Shown: piece after piece, positions 1 through 8,051 of the stretch
Layout: each line of letters begins with the position of its first letter
Position numbering within the stretch: the stretch's first letter is position 1
Assembly: GCF_016741875.1 (NCBI RefSeq)
Contig: NZ_JAERRF010000021.1
Location: 98,594-162,593 of the forward strand
Length of the DNA stretch: 64,000 nt
DNA from: Streptomyces coffeae
GTDB taxonomy: Bacteria; Actinomycetota; Actinomycetes; Streptomycetales; Streptomycetaceae
Direction of reading: 5' to 3'
Notes under the pieces: model-generated
Databases searched by the model: none
Told to the model about the DNA's origin: nothing
The model's input: only the letters and a program-made list of their open reading frames with translations
Translations under genes and position numbers: made by a program

Positions 1-954
1 TCCGGCGTGCGGCTGTTCCCCACCGTGGCGGAGGCGCAGCGGGCGGTGGCACCCGACGCCCCGCCCGCCACCGGGGCGGGGACGGCCGCCGGGGCGGAGC
101 GCGAGACGGCCGTCGCGCGGGAGGCGGAGCTGGAGCGGCTGCGGCAGGAGACCGCGGATCTGCGGGGAAAGCTGCGCTCGCATCCGCTGATCGCACAGGC
201 GCAGGGCATCCTGCTGGAGCGGTACCGACTGGCCGCCCCGGAGACGGCGTTCGCCCTGCTGAAGGAGAGCTCACAGGCGCACAACGTCAAGCTGCGCACC
301 CTGGCCGCGGCGCTCGTGGACGTCCCGCGCCCCGCCCCCGGCAGCGCGCTGTGGTTCCCGGGTCGCGTCCGCCGTCCGGCACCCCCGCTGCCGCTGCTGC
401 CGGAGACGCATCACCGCGGCGCCAACCGCGGCGCGGTGGTGAAGCGGGTGCTGCACCAGGCCCTGGAGACGGTGGGCTGCGAGATGGGGGACCTCCAGCT
501 CATCGACTCGGCGCGGCGGCTGCGGATGGAACAGCACCACGGTTTCGACCAGGAGTTCATCGACTTCTTCGCCGTCGTCGGCGAGGGCGAGACCACCTGC
601 GCCCTGGCGGCCGAGCACGGCCGCCCGGTCATGTCGGACGTCGCCACCGAGCGGGTGTTCTCCGACACCGCCCGCGAACTCATCCTCTCCACGGGCTCCC
701 GCACCGTGCACAGCATCCCGATGACCGGCGGTTCGGGCCAGGTCGTCGGAGTGTTCTCGCTCCATGTGGCCAGGGCCGGCCGGCACCTGACCGCGGGCGA
801 GGACCGGATGCTCGCCCATCTCGCCGCGCAGGGGGGCGCCTGGCTGGAGTGGCACGAGAGCACCATCCTCCGGGACGCCCTGGAACATCTGCATCAGCGG
901 GCCACCCGCGACCGGGGTGCGCCGTCCGCCTCCTCCGGCCCCCCGCACGGGTGA
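1..954 (+). CDS. ANTAR-GAF regulatory protein (5' end outside window)
   Basis: Putative cytoplasmic signalling protein that couples an RNA-binding ANTAR domain to a GAF sensor. The ANTAR region lies at about residues 55-105 (from the GTG at 7), with the typical A-Q-G-I-L-L-E-R-Y core and a following helix. The GAF domain fills about residues 140-285. The reading frame is open to the first base, and the first residues (SGVRLFPTVAEA) resemble the end of a STAS domain. The gene therefore probably starts upstream, and the GTG at 7 need not be its start. ANTAR before GAF is the reverse of the common Streptomyces GAF-ANTAR order. Such proteins usually act as antiterminators, but the target cannot be seen here. 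Confidence 0.8.
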   Translation, partial: SGVRLFPTVAEAQRAVAPDAPPATGAGTAAGAERETAVAREAELERLRQETADLRGKLRSHPLIAQAQGILLERYRLAAPETAFALLKESSQAHNVKLRTLAAALVDVPRPAPGSALWFPGRVRRPAPPLPLLPETHHRGANRGAVVKRVLHQALETVGCEMGDLQLIDSARRLRMEQHHGFDQEFIDFFAVVGEGETTCALAAEHGRPVMSDVATERVFSDTARELILSTGSRTVHSIPMTGGSGQVVGVFSLHVARAGRHLTAGEDRMLAHLAAQGGAWLEWHESTILRDALEHLHQRATRDRGAPSASSGPPHG

Positions 955-1036
955 GAAGGGCCTTGGCGCCGGGCCCGGACGGGTACCCCTGGGCGTGAAC
1001 GGGTCCCCCGGGGCCCCGGCGTTCGGGAGGACGATC

Positions 1037-1606
1037 ATGGCGGTACCGGCCCTCGCCCGCTCCGGCAGCGCCTCCGCGCCGCGGATGCTCCAGATCTACC
1101 TCAACGACCACCTGGCCGGTGCCACGGCCGGTGTCGGGCTCGCCCGCCGGATGGCCCGAGAGCACCGGCACTCGGCATACAGCGGCGAGCTGACGAGGCT
1201 CAAGGCGGAGATCGCCCGCGACCGCACGGCACTGCTGTGGTGCATGGCCGCGCTCGATGTGCCCACCCGTCGCTACAAGGTCTACGGGGCGTGGGCGGGT
1301 GAGCGGCTCACCCGGCTGCGGCCCAGGGGCCGGATGCGCCGCCGCTCGGGGCTGAACACGGTGCTGGAGCTGGAGGCGATGCGGCTGGGTGTCGAGGGCA
1401 AGGCCCTGCTGTGGCGCACCCTGCTCGCCGCCGCCGTGCACGACTCCCGCCTGGAGACCGGCCACCTCGCGGAGTTGCTGGACGCGGCGGGCCGGCAGCT
1501 GGCGACCCTGGACTCCCTGCACGCCCGCGCCGTCTCGGCACTCGTCTCCCCCGCCGGCGCCCCGGAACCCCGTCCCGAGCCAACCCCCGGGCCAGGGCCC
1601 GGATGA
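1037..1606 (+). CDS. Conserved helical protein of unknown function
   Basis: 189 residues. I chose ATG 1037 because GGGAGG lies 6 bases upstream; an open frame extends further back but overlaps the previous gene. The protein is rich in Leu, Ala, Arg and Glu and is predicted to be mostly alpha-helical. Two long helices (about residues 15-85 and 100-160) give it the look of a small four-helix or ferritin-like bundle. I see no catalytic motif, and the C-terminal tail is Pro/Gly-rich. It follows the ANTAR-GAF gene by 82 bp on the same strand and could be co-transcribed. I do not recognise a named family. Confidence 0.7.
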   Translation: MAVPALARSGSASAPRMLQIYLNDHLAGATAGVGLARRMAREHRHSAYSGELTRLKAEIARDRTALLWCMAALDVPTRRYKVYGAWAGERLTRLRPRGRMRRRSGLNTVLELEAMRLGVEGKALLWRTLLAAAVHDSRLETGHLAELLDAAGRQLATLDSLHARAVSALVSPAGAPEPRPEPTPGPGPG

Positions 1607-1646
1607 CCGTGGTGGAAGGACGCGGTCAGCGGGGGTGGAAGGGCGT

Positions 1647-2636
1647 TCAGGGTCCGCCGCCAGGGGTGCCCGTGGGCTGGGGCGGTTGTGGGGGCGAGAC
1701 CGGTTCGGCGGGCTGCGGGGGATGGTCGTACACCATCCCGGCCGGGCTTCCCGCGCCCTGCCGCCACAGCCTGCTGAGCTCCGCGTTGGCCGTCCGTTCG
1801 GCGGCGCGGTCGTCGGGCAACGGCAGATGAAGCGCCGTCAGCAAGTCGAAGCGGTGCAGATCGAAGGCGACCGCCAGCACCTCGCCGTACGCCACCGCCG
1901 CGTGCACCGCGGCGGCGTAGGCGGCCCAGCAGATGACGGCCGGGGCCAGCGCCAGCAGCAGCCACCACTCCGACCGCCACAGCAGGGCCGCTGAGACAGG
2001 GACGACGGCACCCGCGGTGACACAGAGACGGGCCGCGGCGTCGAGCGCGTCACGGCCCTCGGCCACCGCGGCGCGCACCCGGTCGCTCAGCACCGGCTCC
2101 AGACGGGTCCACACCACCACCGCGTCCAGTCCGTACAGCCGCCCGGCACGGCGCTCGGCGGCCGTGAGGGCGTTGCCGAGCCCGGTGGGGCGCAGCAGGT
2201 GGTCCTCCACCGGGAAACGGCTGCGCTGCCAGGCACCGCGCTCCCCCGCGCGCTGTACGAGGGCGGCGGACGGTACGGCGCTGCCGTACGGCCAGCCGAG
2301 CGGACCGCGCCGCCGCTTCTGCAACGCCGTGCACCAGGCGGCGGGCCAGCCGAGCCAGCGCGGCCAGTACCCCTCCAGCCAGCGCACCAGGGAGAGTTGC
2401 AGCGGCATGGTGACGACGCCGACGAGGGTGAGGCTCAGCACCAGCAGCAGCACCTCGCCCGCCTTCAGCCCGGCCGCGGTCCGCCACGCCCGCTCGAACC
2501 GCACCGGATCGGGGGCGCCCGCCCACAGCAGCACCAGGACGAACACGGCGCCCGCGGCGGTGGGGAGCGTCGAGACGAGGAAGAACCGGCCGGAGAGTGC
2601 GGGCGACAGGGGCTTCGCCACGCTGTCGAGCTTCAC
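1647..2636 (-). CDS. Four-helix membrane protein, last gene of the VMAP operon
   Basis: 329 residues, ATG start, 34 bp downstream of the zinc-ribbon gene and on the same strand. Four hydrophobic segments are visible at about residues 18-40, 60-82, 203-220 and 223-245. They flank a cytosolic-looking Arg-rich section at about 105-200, and the C-terminus is a Pro-rich tail. No enzymatic motif is evident. Its position at the end of a run of overlapping genes suggests it belongs to the vWA-MoxR-VMAP system, possibly as a membrane anchor or a membrane-damaging component; that role is inference. It could also be an unrelated passenger. Confidence 0.75.
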   Translation of the reverse strand: MKLDSVAKPLSPALSGRFFLVSTLPTAAGAVFVLVLLWAGAPDPVRFERAWRTAAGLKAGEVLLLVLSLTLVGVVTMPLQLSLVRWLEGYWPRWLGWPAAWCTALQKRRRGPLGWPYGSAVPSAALVQRAGERGAWQRSRFPVEDHLLRPTGLGNALTAAERRAGRLYGLDAVVVWTRLEPVLSDRVRAAVAEGRDALDAAARLCVTAGAVVPVSAALLWRSEWWLLLALAPAVICWAAYAAAVHAAVAYGEVLAVAFDLHRFDLLTALHLPLPDDRAAERTANAELSRLWRQGAGSPAGMVYDHPPQPAEPVSPPQPPQPTGTPGGGP

Positions 2637-2670
2637 CGGCGCCCTCGCGCCGCACCGCGTGCCGCTCGGC

Positions 2671-2901
2671 TCATCTCACCCATGTGGTCGCCCCGTGGTC
2701 CGGATCCCTGCCGCACAGGGGTGTCTCCCCCGCGTCCATGAACATCATCGTGCTCTCCTCGCCGCACACCCCGCACCGGAAGAGATAGACCTCGTACTCG
2801 GTGGAGCGTCCGGGCAGCGGCAGCAACGGGCCGCCGGCGCCATGGGATTCACGAGCCGCCGCATCCCCCTCGGGTTCCGGACGCCGCCGTTCGTCCGTCA
2901 T
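2671..2901 (-). CDS. Small zinc-ribbon-like protein
   Basis: 76 residues. The start overlaps the end of the giant vWA gene by an ATGA tetranucleotide (2898-2901), which implies translational coupling. The N-terminal 35 residues are charged and look disordered. The C-terminal half contains FRCGVCGE and, further on, PLCGRDPDH. This gives two Cys as a CxxC knuckle plus a later Cys and His that could complete one zinc site. It is too small to be an enzyme and is probably an adaptor or accessory subunit of the operon. The function is unknown. Confidence 0.75.
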   Translation of the reverse strand: MTDERRRPEPEGDAAARESHGAGGPLLPLPGRSTEYEVYLFRCGVCGEESTMMFMDAGETPLCGRDPDHGATTWVR

Positions 2902-5900
2902 GGTTTCCCTTCCTTCGCAGGGGTGAGGTAGGGGGCCAGAACCTCGGCCAGGGCCGGATGGTTCAGATAGCTCCTGCGGCCCCCGCCCAGCGGCGCTCCG
3001 GCTCCCTCGCAGGGGATGTCACGTGCGACGCCGTCGAACCTCGCGGTCAGCGGCCGGTAGGACAGGGGGTCCAGCCGGCCGTCGAGGTTCACCCAGCGCC
3101 GCACCGCCGGTGGCCTCAGCCCCCGGCCGTCCACGGGCGCGGGTTCGAGCCGGGAGAAGATCGCGTCCAGGCCGATCGGAGTACCCATCGTGACCAGGAG
3201 CTCCACGGACAGCTCGGGCCGCTCCCACAGTGCCTCGTAGGCGATGACGGAGCCCATCCCATGCGCGATCAGGACCTGGGGCCGCTGTGCGGCGACCGCC
3301 TCCCCGAGCATGCGCCGGACCGCCGCCCGGCGCGCGTCGTCGTTCAGGTAGGTGATGAACTCCTGGGTGACGGCGGGCAGCCAGTCCGGGAACACACCGA
3401 GCCGCCGCGTCAGGGAGTTCAGCAGCCCGCGGAACGAGAATCTGCTCCTGGTGGCTCCTTCCGGCAGCTGCTGCTGCGCGGCGGACAACGCGGCCTGCAC
3501 CTCGGCGTCCGATTCGGCCTCGCCCGGGGGTGGTTGCAGCACGGGCAGATAGGGCAGCGTCCGCAGATCCACACCGTCCGCGGGGAGCCGGAGACCGGCC
3601 TTGGCCAGGCCGTCGCCCAGCCCGGCGGTCCAGGGGTTCAGCTCGGACGGGTGGAGGAACAGCACCCGGGGCACGGCGGCGCAGGGCCGTCCCAGGGGCA
3701 TGCCGTTGTCCAGACGCCATGTCCGCGGGATCCCCTCGCCGTCCACCGTGATGGCCGCGGGCCGCCCGGCGACGCTGGTGGTGGCGGTGAACGCCTCGAT
3801 GGCGCCGAGCCCTTCGGAAGCACGGGAGACGATGACGCTCGGGCCGTCCAACGGGACGACGGACAGCCCCGACCGGGACCCCAGAACCGCCGCCCTGCCC
3901 CCGGACCACTCCACGAACCCCACATGGGGAAGGAATTCCTCGCCAGGGGTGAGGTGCACACAACGCAGCCGGTCCTCACCCCGCACGACGTAGGAGGACA
4001 GGCACGTCGCTCCAGGGCCGGTGAACACCAGCGTGCTGGCGGGCGACCGGCCGTCGACCGCCAGAGTGAGGGCAGCGCCCGGCTGCCGGGCCACCGTGGA
4101 CGGTGAGGACCAGGGGCGCACCGGGAACGGATCGCACGCCAGGTCGGGATCGGCGGTCCGCGCGGTGCGTACGCGGTTCGCGACGGCGACACTGACCACG
4201 CGGTACCGGGCGGTTCCGTGTGCGTCCACGGTGGTGTTGACCAGTCCCCGGACCGGCACCAGCGCCTCCCGCACCTCGTAGAGCGAGGGCGGTGCGCCCC
4301 CGAACGCCCCGCAGCGGCGCTGGATCTCGGTGTCGGCCAGGCCCCCGCTCTTGCTGGCCGCCAGGATTTTGAGCACGAGCCTGGTCCAGGGGCTGCGGGC
4401 GTCGGCGAGGAGCAGTTGCACCACGTCGGACAGGGTCCTCGGCACCCCGGATCCGACCCACTCCGCCTCGGTGACGTCCTCCAGCGGCTCGCCCCGGGAG
4501 GCGATGAAACCGGCGAAGGCGCGCGCGACGACGATCTGTTCCACGGGGGCGCCCTGCTCGACCAGGGTGTTGGCCACGGCCTCGCTGAACGCCTGGCGCA
4601 CGGGCGCGTCGTCCCGGCGGCGGTAGAAAGGGGCCGAACCGAGCATCTCCTCGCACACATTGCGCAGCGCACGCCGCCGCATTTCACGGGTGGCGGTGAG
4701 GCGGACGGTGAGCACCGGCCGGTTGTTCTCCGTCAGCTCCCTGGTGTGGCGACCCGCGCGGGAGGCGATGAGCAGACGGCACACACCGGAGTCGAGCAGC
4801 GGCAGCAGCAGCTCCCGCACGATGGCGCGGGCGTACGGCGTCTCGTCCAGGGCGTCCACCACGATGAGGGGCTGGTCCCCCCGGTGGCCGAGCCACTCCA
4901 CCAACTGCTCCACCCCGCGGGGGAATTCGTCCGGCGCGCTGAGCTGCGCGGCCAGCAGCTCCGTCAGAGCCGTGCTGGTGGCCCCGTAGGCCGACACCAT
5001 GCAGACCTCCGGTCTGGCCAGGCTCTCCCGCACCCAGCTCATCACCGTGGCCACCAAGGTGGTCTTGCCACTGGCCTCGGGGCCGAGCACCAGTGCCAGC
5101 CGTGGATAGGCGGAAGGGTTGCCGATCCATCCGGTCAGTGTCCGGAACGTGGGCGCGTCCTGCGGATACCTCCACAAGGTGCGCTCGGGGACATCCGTCT
5201 CCGCCGACGGTTCATAGCCGGGGTTGGGCAGGAACTCGTCGGGCAGTCCGCGGGTGTACCGCAGATGCAGCACCGGATCGGGCAAGGTGCCGTCCTCGGT
5301 CAGCAGATTCATGAGCTCCACCACATCCCTCAGCGGGATGTACGGCTCGTCACGCGGCGCTCTCCGGCGTCCGGACGCGAGAAGGCGCAGTGCCTCGGCG
5401 AGCACCCGGGTGAGCCTCCCCGCACCAACCCCCGGCGCGGGGACCATGAGGGTGTCGAAGTCGAGGACGGGGAAGCGGTCTTCGGCGACCTCCTGGCAGC
5501 CGTCGGCGATCAGCATCCACCGCCCCCCGCCCCGGTCCGGGCGCACGAGCCCCAGCAGCCCGTCGGTGTCCGCCGTCAGATGGCCCGCGATATGGACGAT
5601 CACGATGTCCGCTTCGCCGAACCCCGAGGTCATCTCGTCGATCACCCTGGGGTATTCCCGCTCCGGCACATCGGTGGCGACGTGGGTGTGGCAGCCGAAC
5701 GCCCGGAAGCCCGCGGCGAGTTCACGGCAGGCGGCGGCGGTGGATTCGTCCTCCGATGTCCCGGGGGCAAAGCTGAGGAAGTGGCGGCGCCCCACCGGGC
5801 CGCTCGCCGCCGGGGGCACCCCCATGCCGCCGGGCCCCAGGACCCGGTCCCGCACCACACCCTCGGTGTCCCCGGTGAACAGATGGGAACGGCCGTCGGC

Positions 5901-8051
5901 CGTCAGCACCGCCAGCGCCCGGACGTCCTCCGCGACCGGCACGGTGGGCAGGAACGGCACCCCGCTGGCCAGGTCGTACAGGTCGATCCCGTCGGGCCCG
6001 GCCACGGCCACGATCCGCTGGCCCGCGACCTCGCCGCAGGCCAGCACCCCGGGCCGGGCGCCCGCGCCCCGCCGCCACGCCTCCCGCCCCTCCCGGGCGG
6101 TGAGGTCCACCGCGGCCAGGACACCGTCCGCGTACAGCGCCACCACCATCGCCCGCCCCGTCGCCGTGCCGGCGCACACCAGGGCGGTGACGGCCGTCTC
6201 CCCGCCGTGGGCGGCCAGCCGGCCCCGGCCGGTGGTCAGGTCCCAGATCCACAGCTCGCCGCCCGCGGAGGTGACCGTCACATCGCGCCCGTCCACCTGG
6301 GCGGCGGCCACGCAGACCCGTCCGCGCGGCTCGTCCTCGGCGGGCTCGGGCTCCTCCGGCGTCTCGACGTCCCGCAGCGCGGTGTCGATGCGCTGCGCGT
6401 AGGTGGTGAGTTCACCGCCGAGGCCGCCGAGCACCGAGGCGGCCACGGTGGCGAACACCCGGCCGTCGGCGAGTTCGAGCGAGCCGGTGGGATCGGCGGC
6501 CAGGACACGGAAGTCCAGTGAGCCGCCGAAGGGTTCGGCCAGCGCCTCGGGGGCCCGGATGAGGGTGGTGAGCACCTGGTAGGCACGGGTGCGGGTGAGC
6601 CCGGAGGCCAGTTCGTCGCGGACCCCGGCCCGGAATTCGTACACCACCTGGTCGGGGTTCTCGCCCCGGTGGCGCTCGGTCGTGCGGACCAGCAGACCGG
6701 AGAGGAAGACCTCGGCGAGCTGCGCCGGGCCGGTGGCGGGCAGCAGGGTCTGCTGGAGCCAGCGCATCAGCGGCAGGGTCAGCGGGGCGGCGGAGAGCAG
6801 GAACGCCAGCTCCATCGCGCCGGGCGTCGCCCAGGTACGGAAGTCCTCCACCCATGCGGCCGCCGGCGTCTCGTGGTCCGGAACCGGATGGGTCACCGGA
6901 TCGGGCTCGCCGTGCGACGGGGCCTTGGCGAGGTCCACCGCGGACCCGGGGCGCCAGGTGGTGCGGCTGCCGGACACCGCCTGGGCCCACGGGCGCAGCC
7001 ACTCCGGGTCCAGGGTGACCAGCGGCACCAGGTCCGGTGAGGAGCGGCCGCCGCCCGCGCCGAGGGTGCCGCCGGGGCCCAGGGGGCGTACGGTCGGCCG
7101 GGCCGGGCCGGTGGCGCGCAGCGCGGCGCGGACCGGCGGCAGCCAGGTGCGGTGCCACAGTTCGGGGGGCAGCACCTGCACCACGGTCAGGGAGGCCCGG
7201 CGCGCCCACTGCCGTAAGGTCCGGGTCATGGCCGGAGTGCCCCACAGCTCGCCCAGGCCGTCGGTGACGACGAGGATCAGACGGCGGTGCGCGGGGTCGT
7301 GGAGCTCGGCCGGTTTGCGCCCCTCGGCCCCCGGGGTGGTGCGTCCGTCGCCACCGCATGGGCCGTAGCGGAGGACGAGCTCGGGCTCGTCGGCGTCGAA
7401 GCGCCACATCCGTACGTCCCGGAAGGCTCCGTGTCCCTCGACGAGCGCGCGGAAGTCGTCCACCGTACGGCGCCACACGGACATGGACACGCTCTCGTCC
7501 ACCACCAGGGCCAGCTCCAGCCAGCGTTCGGAGGCGTGGCGCAGCGCCGGAAGCGGGCGACGGGCGCGGGCGGAGCGGTCCGCGGTGAGGGGCTCGTCCA
7601 GAACCCGGCGGCCGGGGGCGGGCACCCGCCGCTTGAGCGGACGCAGGGCACGGGCCAGCTCCAGCCGGTGCGGAAGCGCGGAGGGCTGACGCAGCGGAAG
7701 GGGGGTGGCCTTCGCGCCGCCGCCGTTCTCGCTCCCGCCCGTGGATCCGGACGCGGCGGGGCTGTGGAGCGGGGTGGCGGACGGCCGGAGCGGCTCGGCG
7801 GGTTCCTCGTCCGGTGTGACGTCCTCCGTGGGTTCCTCGGACGGCTCCCCGGCCACCGGCGGCGGGGCCGGTGGCGGGGCCGGTGGCGCGGGCGGCTCGC
7901 CGGGCGGCGGATCCACCGGTTCCGCGGCCGGCTGCCGGGCAGCCCGGACCTCCTCGGCCAGCCAGAGCAGTTCGGCCAGCTCGCGGGCGGTCAGGTCCTC
8001 GTCGCCGCTCAACTCCCTTGCCAAGGCGAGGAGATGGGTGAGGTCGCTCAT
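2898..8051 (-). CDS. Giant vWA - caspase-like - STAND NTPase - alpha/beta-hydrolase-like protein (SAV_2336-type N-terminus)
   Basis: 1717 residues. I chose ATG 8051 because it forms an ATGA overlap with the moxR stop; the frame extends further upstream only as a shadow. Domains in order: a short helical N-terminus (1-35); a Pro-rich linker (40-110); a vWA domain with intact MIDAS residues D185, S187, S189 and the later T-D pair ending at D264; a helical region (about 400-560); propeller-like repeats (about 577-745); a caspase-like domain (about 755-950) with candidate H824 and C852; a STAND-type P-loop NTPase with Walker A GPEASGKTT near 990-997 and Walker B IVVDALDE near 1060; a winged-helix-like segment (about 1230-1285); a second propeller-like region; and an alpha/beta-hydrolase-like domain (about 1460-1717) in which the expected nucleophile position, 1598, is Gly. 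Residue 279 is encoded by TTA. It is probably the scaffold, switch and effector core of a conflict system. Confidence 0.85.
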   Translation of the reverse strand: MSDLTHLLALARELSGDEDLTARELAELLWLAEEVRAARQPAAEPVDPPPGEPPAPPAPPPAPPPVAGEPSEEPTEDVTPDEEPAEPLRPSATPLHSPAASGSTGGSENGGGAKATPLPLRQPSALPHRLELARALRPLKRRVPAPGRRVLDEPLTADRSARARRPLPALRHASERWLELALVVDESVSMSVWRRTVDDFRALVEGHGAFRDVRMWRFDADEPELVLRYGPCGGDGRTTPGAEGRKPAELHDPAHRRLILVVTDGLGELWGTPAMTRTLRQWARRASLTVVQVLPPELWHRTWLPPVRAALRATGPARPTVRPLGPGGTLGAGGGRSSPDLVPLVTLDPEWLRPWAQAVSGSRTTWRPGSAVDLAKAPSHGEPDPVTHPVPDHETPAAAWVEDFRTWATPGAMELAFLLSAAPLTLPLMRWLQQTLLPATGPAQLAEVFLSGLLVRTTERHRGENPDQVVYEFRAGVRDELASGLTRTRAYQVLTTLIRAPEALAEPFGGSLDFRVLAADPTGSLELADGRVFATVAASVLGGLGGELTTYAQRIDTALRDVETPEEPEPAEDEPRGRVCVAAAQVDGRDVTVTSAGGELWIWDLTTGRGRLAAHGGETAVTALVCAGTATGRAMVVALYADGVLAAVDLTAREGREAWRRGAGARPGVLACGEVAGQRIVAVAGPDGIDLYDLASGVPFLPTVPVAEDVRALAVLTADGRSHLFTGDTEGVVRDRVLGPGGMGVPPAASGPVGRRHFLSFAPGTSEDESTAAACRELAAGFRAFGCHTHVATDVPEREYPRVIDEMTSGFGEADIVIVHIAGHLTADTDGLLGLVRPDRGGGRWMLIADGCQEVAEDRFPVLDFDTLMVPAPGVGAGRLTRVLAEALRLLASGRRRAPRDEPYIPLRDVVELMNLLTEDGTLPDPVLHLRYTRGLPDEFLPNPGYEPSAETDVPERTLWRYPQDAPTFRTLTGWIGNPSAYPRLALVLGPEASGKTTLVATVMSWVRESLARPEVCMVSAYGATSTALTELLAAQLSAPDEFPRGVEQLVEWLGHRGDQPLIVVDALDETPYARAIVRELLLPLLDSGVCRLLIASRAGRHTRELTENNRPVLTVRLTATREMRRRALRNVCEEMLGSAPFYRRRDDAPVRQAFSEAVANTLVEQGAPVEQIVVARAFAGFIASRGEPLEDVTEAEWVGSGVPRTLSDVVQLLLADARSPWTRLVLKILAASKSGGLADTEIQRRCGAFGGAPPSLYEVREALVPVRGLVNTTVDAHGTARYRVVSVAVANRVRTARTADPDLACDPFPVRPWSSPSTVARQPGAALTLAVDGRSPASTLVFTGPGATCLSSYVVRGEDRLRCVHLTPGEEFLPHVGFVEWSGGRAAVLGSRSGLSVVPLDGPSVIVSRASEGLGAIEAFTATTSVAGRPAAITVDGEGIPRTWRLDNGMPLGRPCAAVPRVLFLHPSELNPWTAGLGDGLAKAGLRLPADGVDLRTLPYLPVLQPPPGEAESDAEVQAALSAAQQQLPEGATRSRFSFRGLLNSLTRRLGVFPDWLPAVTQEFITYLNDDARRAAVRRMLGEAVAAQRPQVLIAHGMGSVIAYEALWERPELSVELLVTMGTPIGLDAIFSRLEPAPVDGRGLRPPAVRRWVNLDGRLDPLSYRPLTARFDGVARDIPCEGAGAPLGGGRRSYLNHPALAEVLAPYLTPAKEGKP

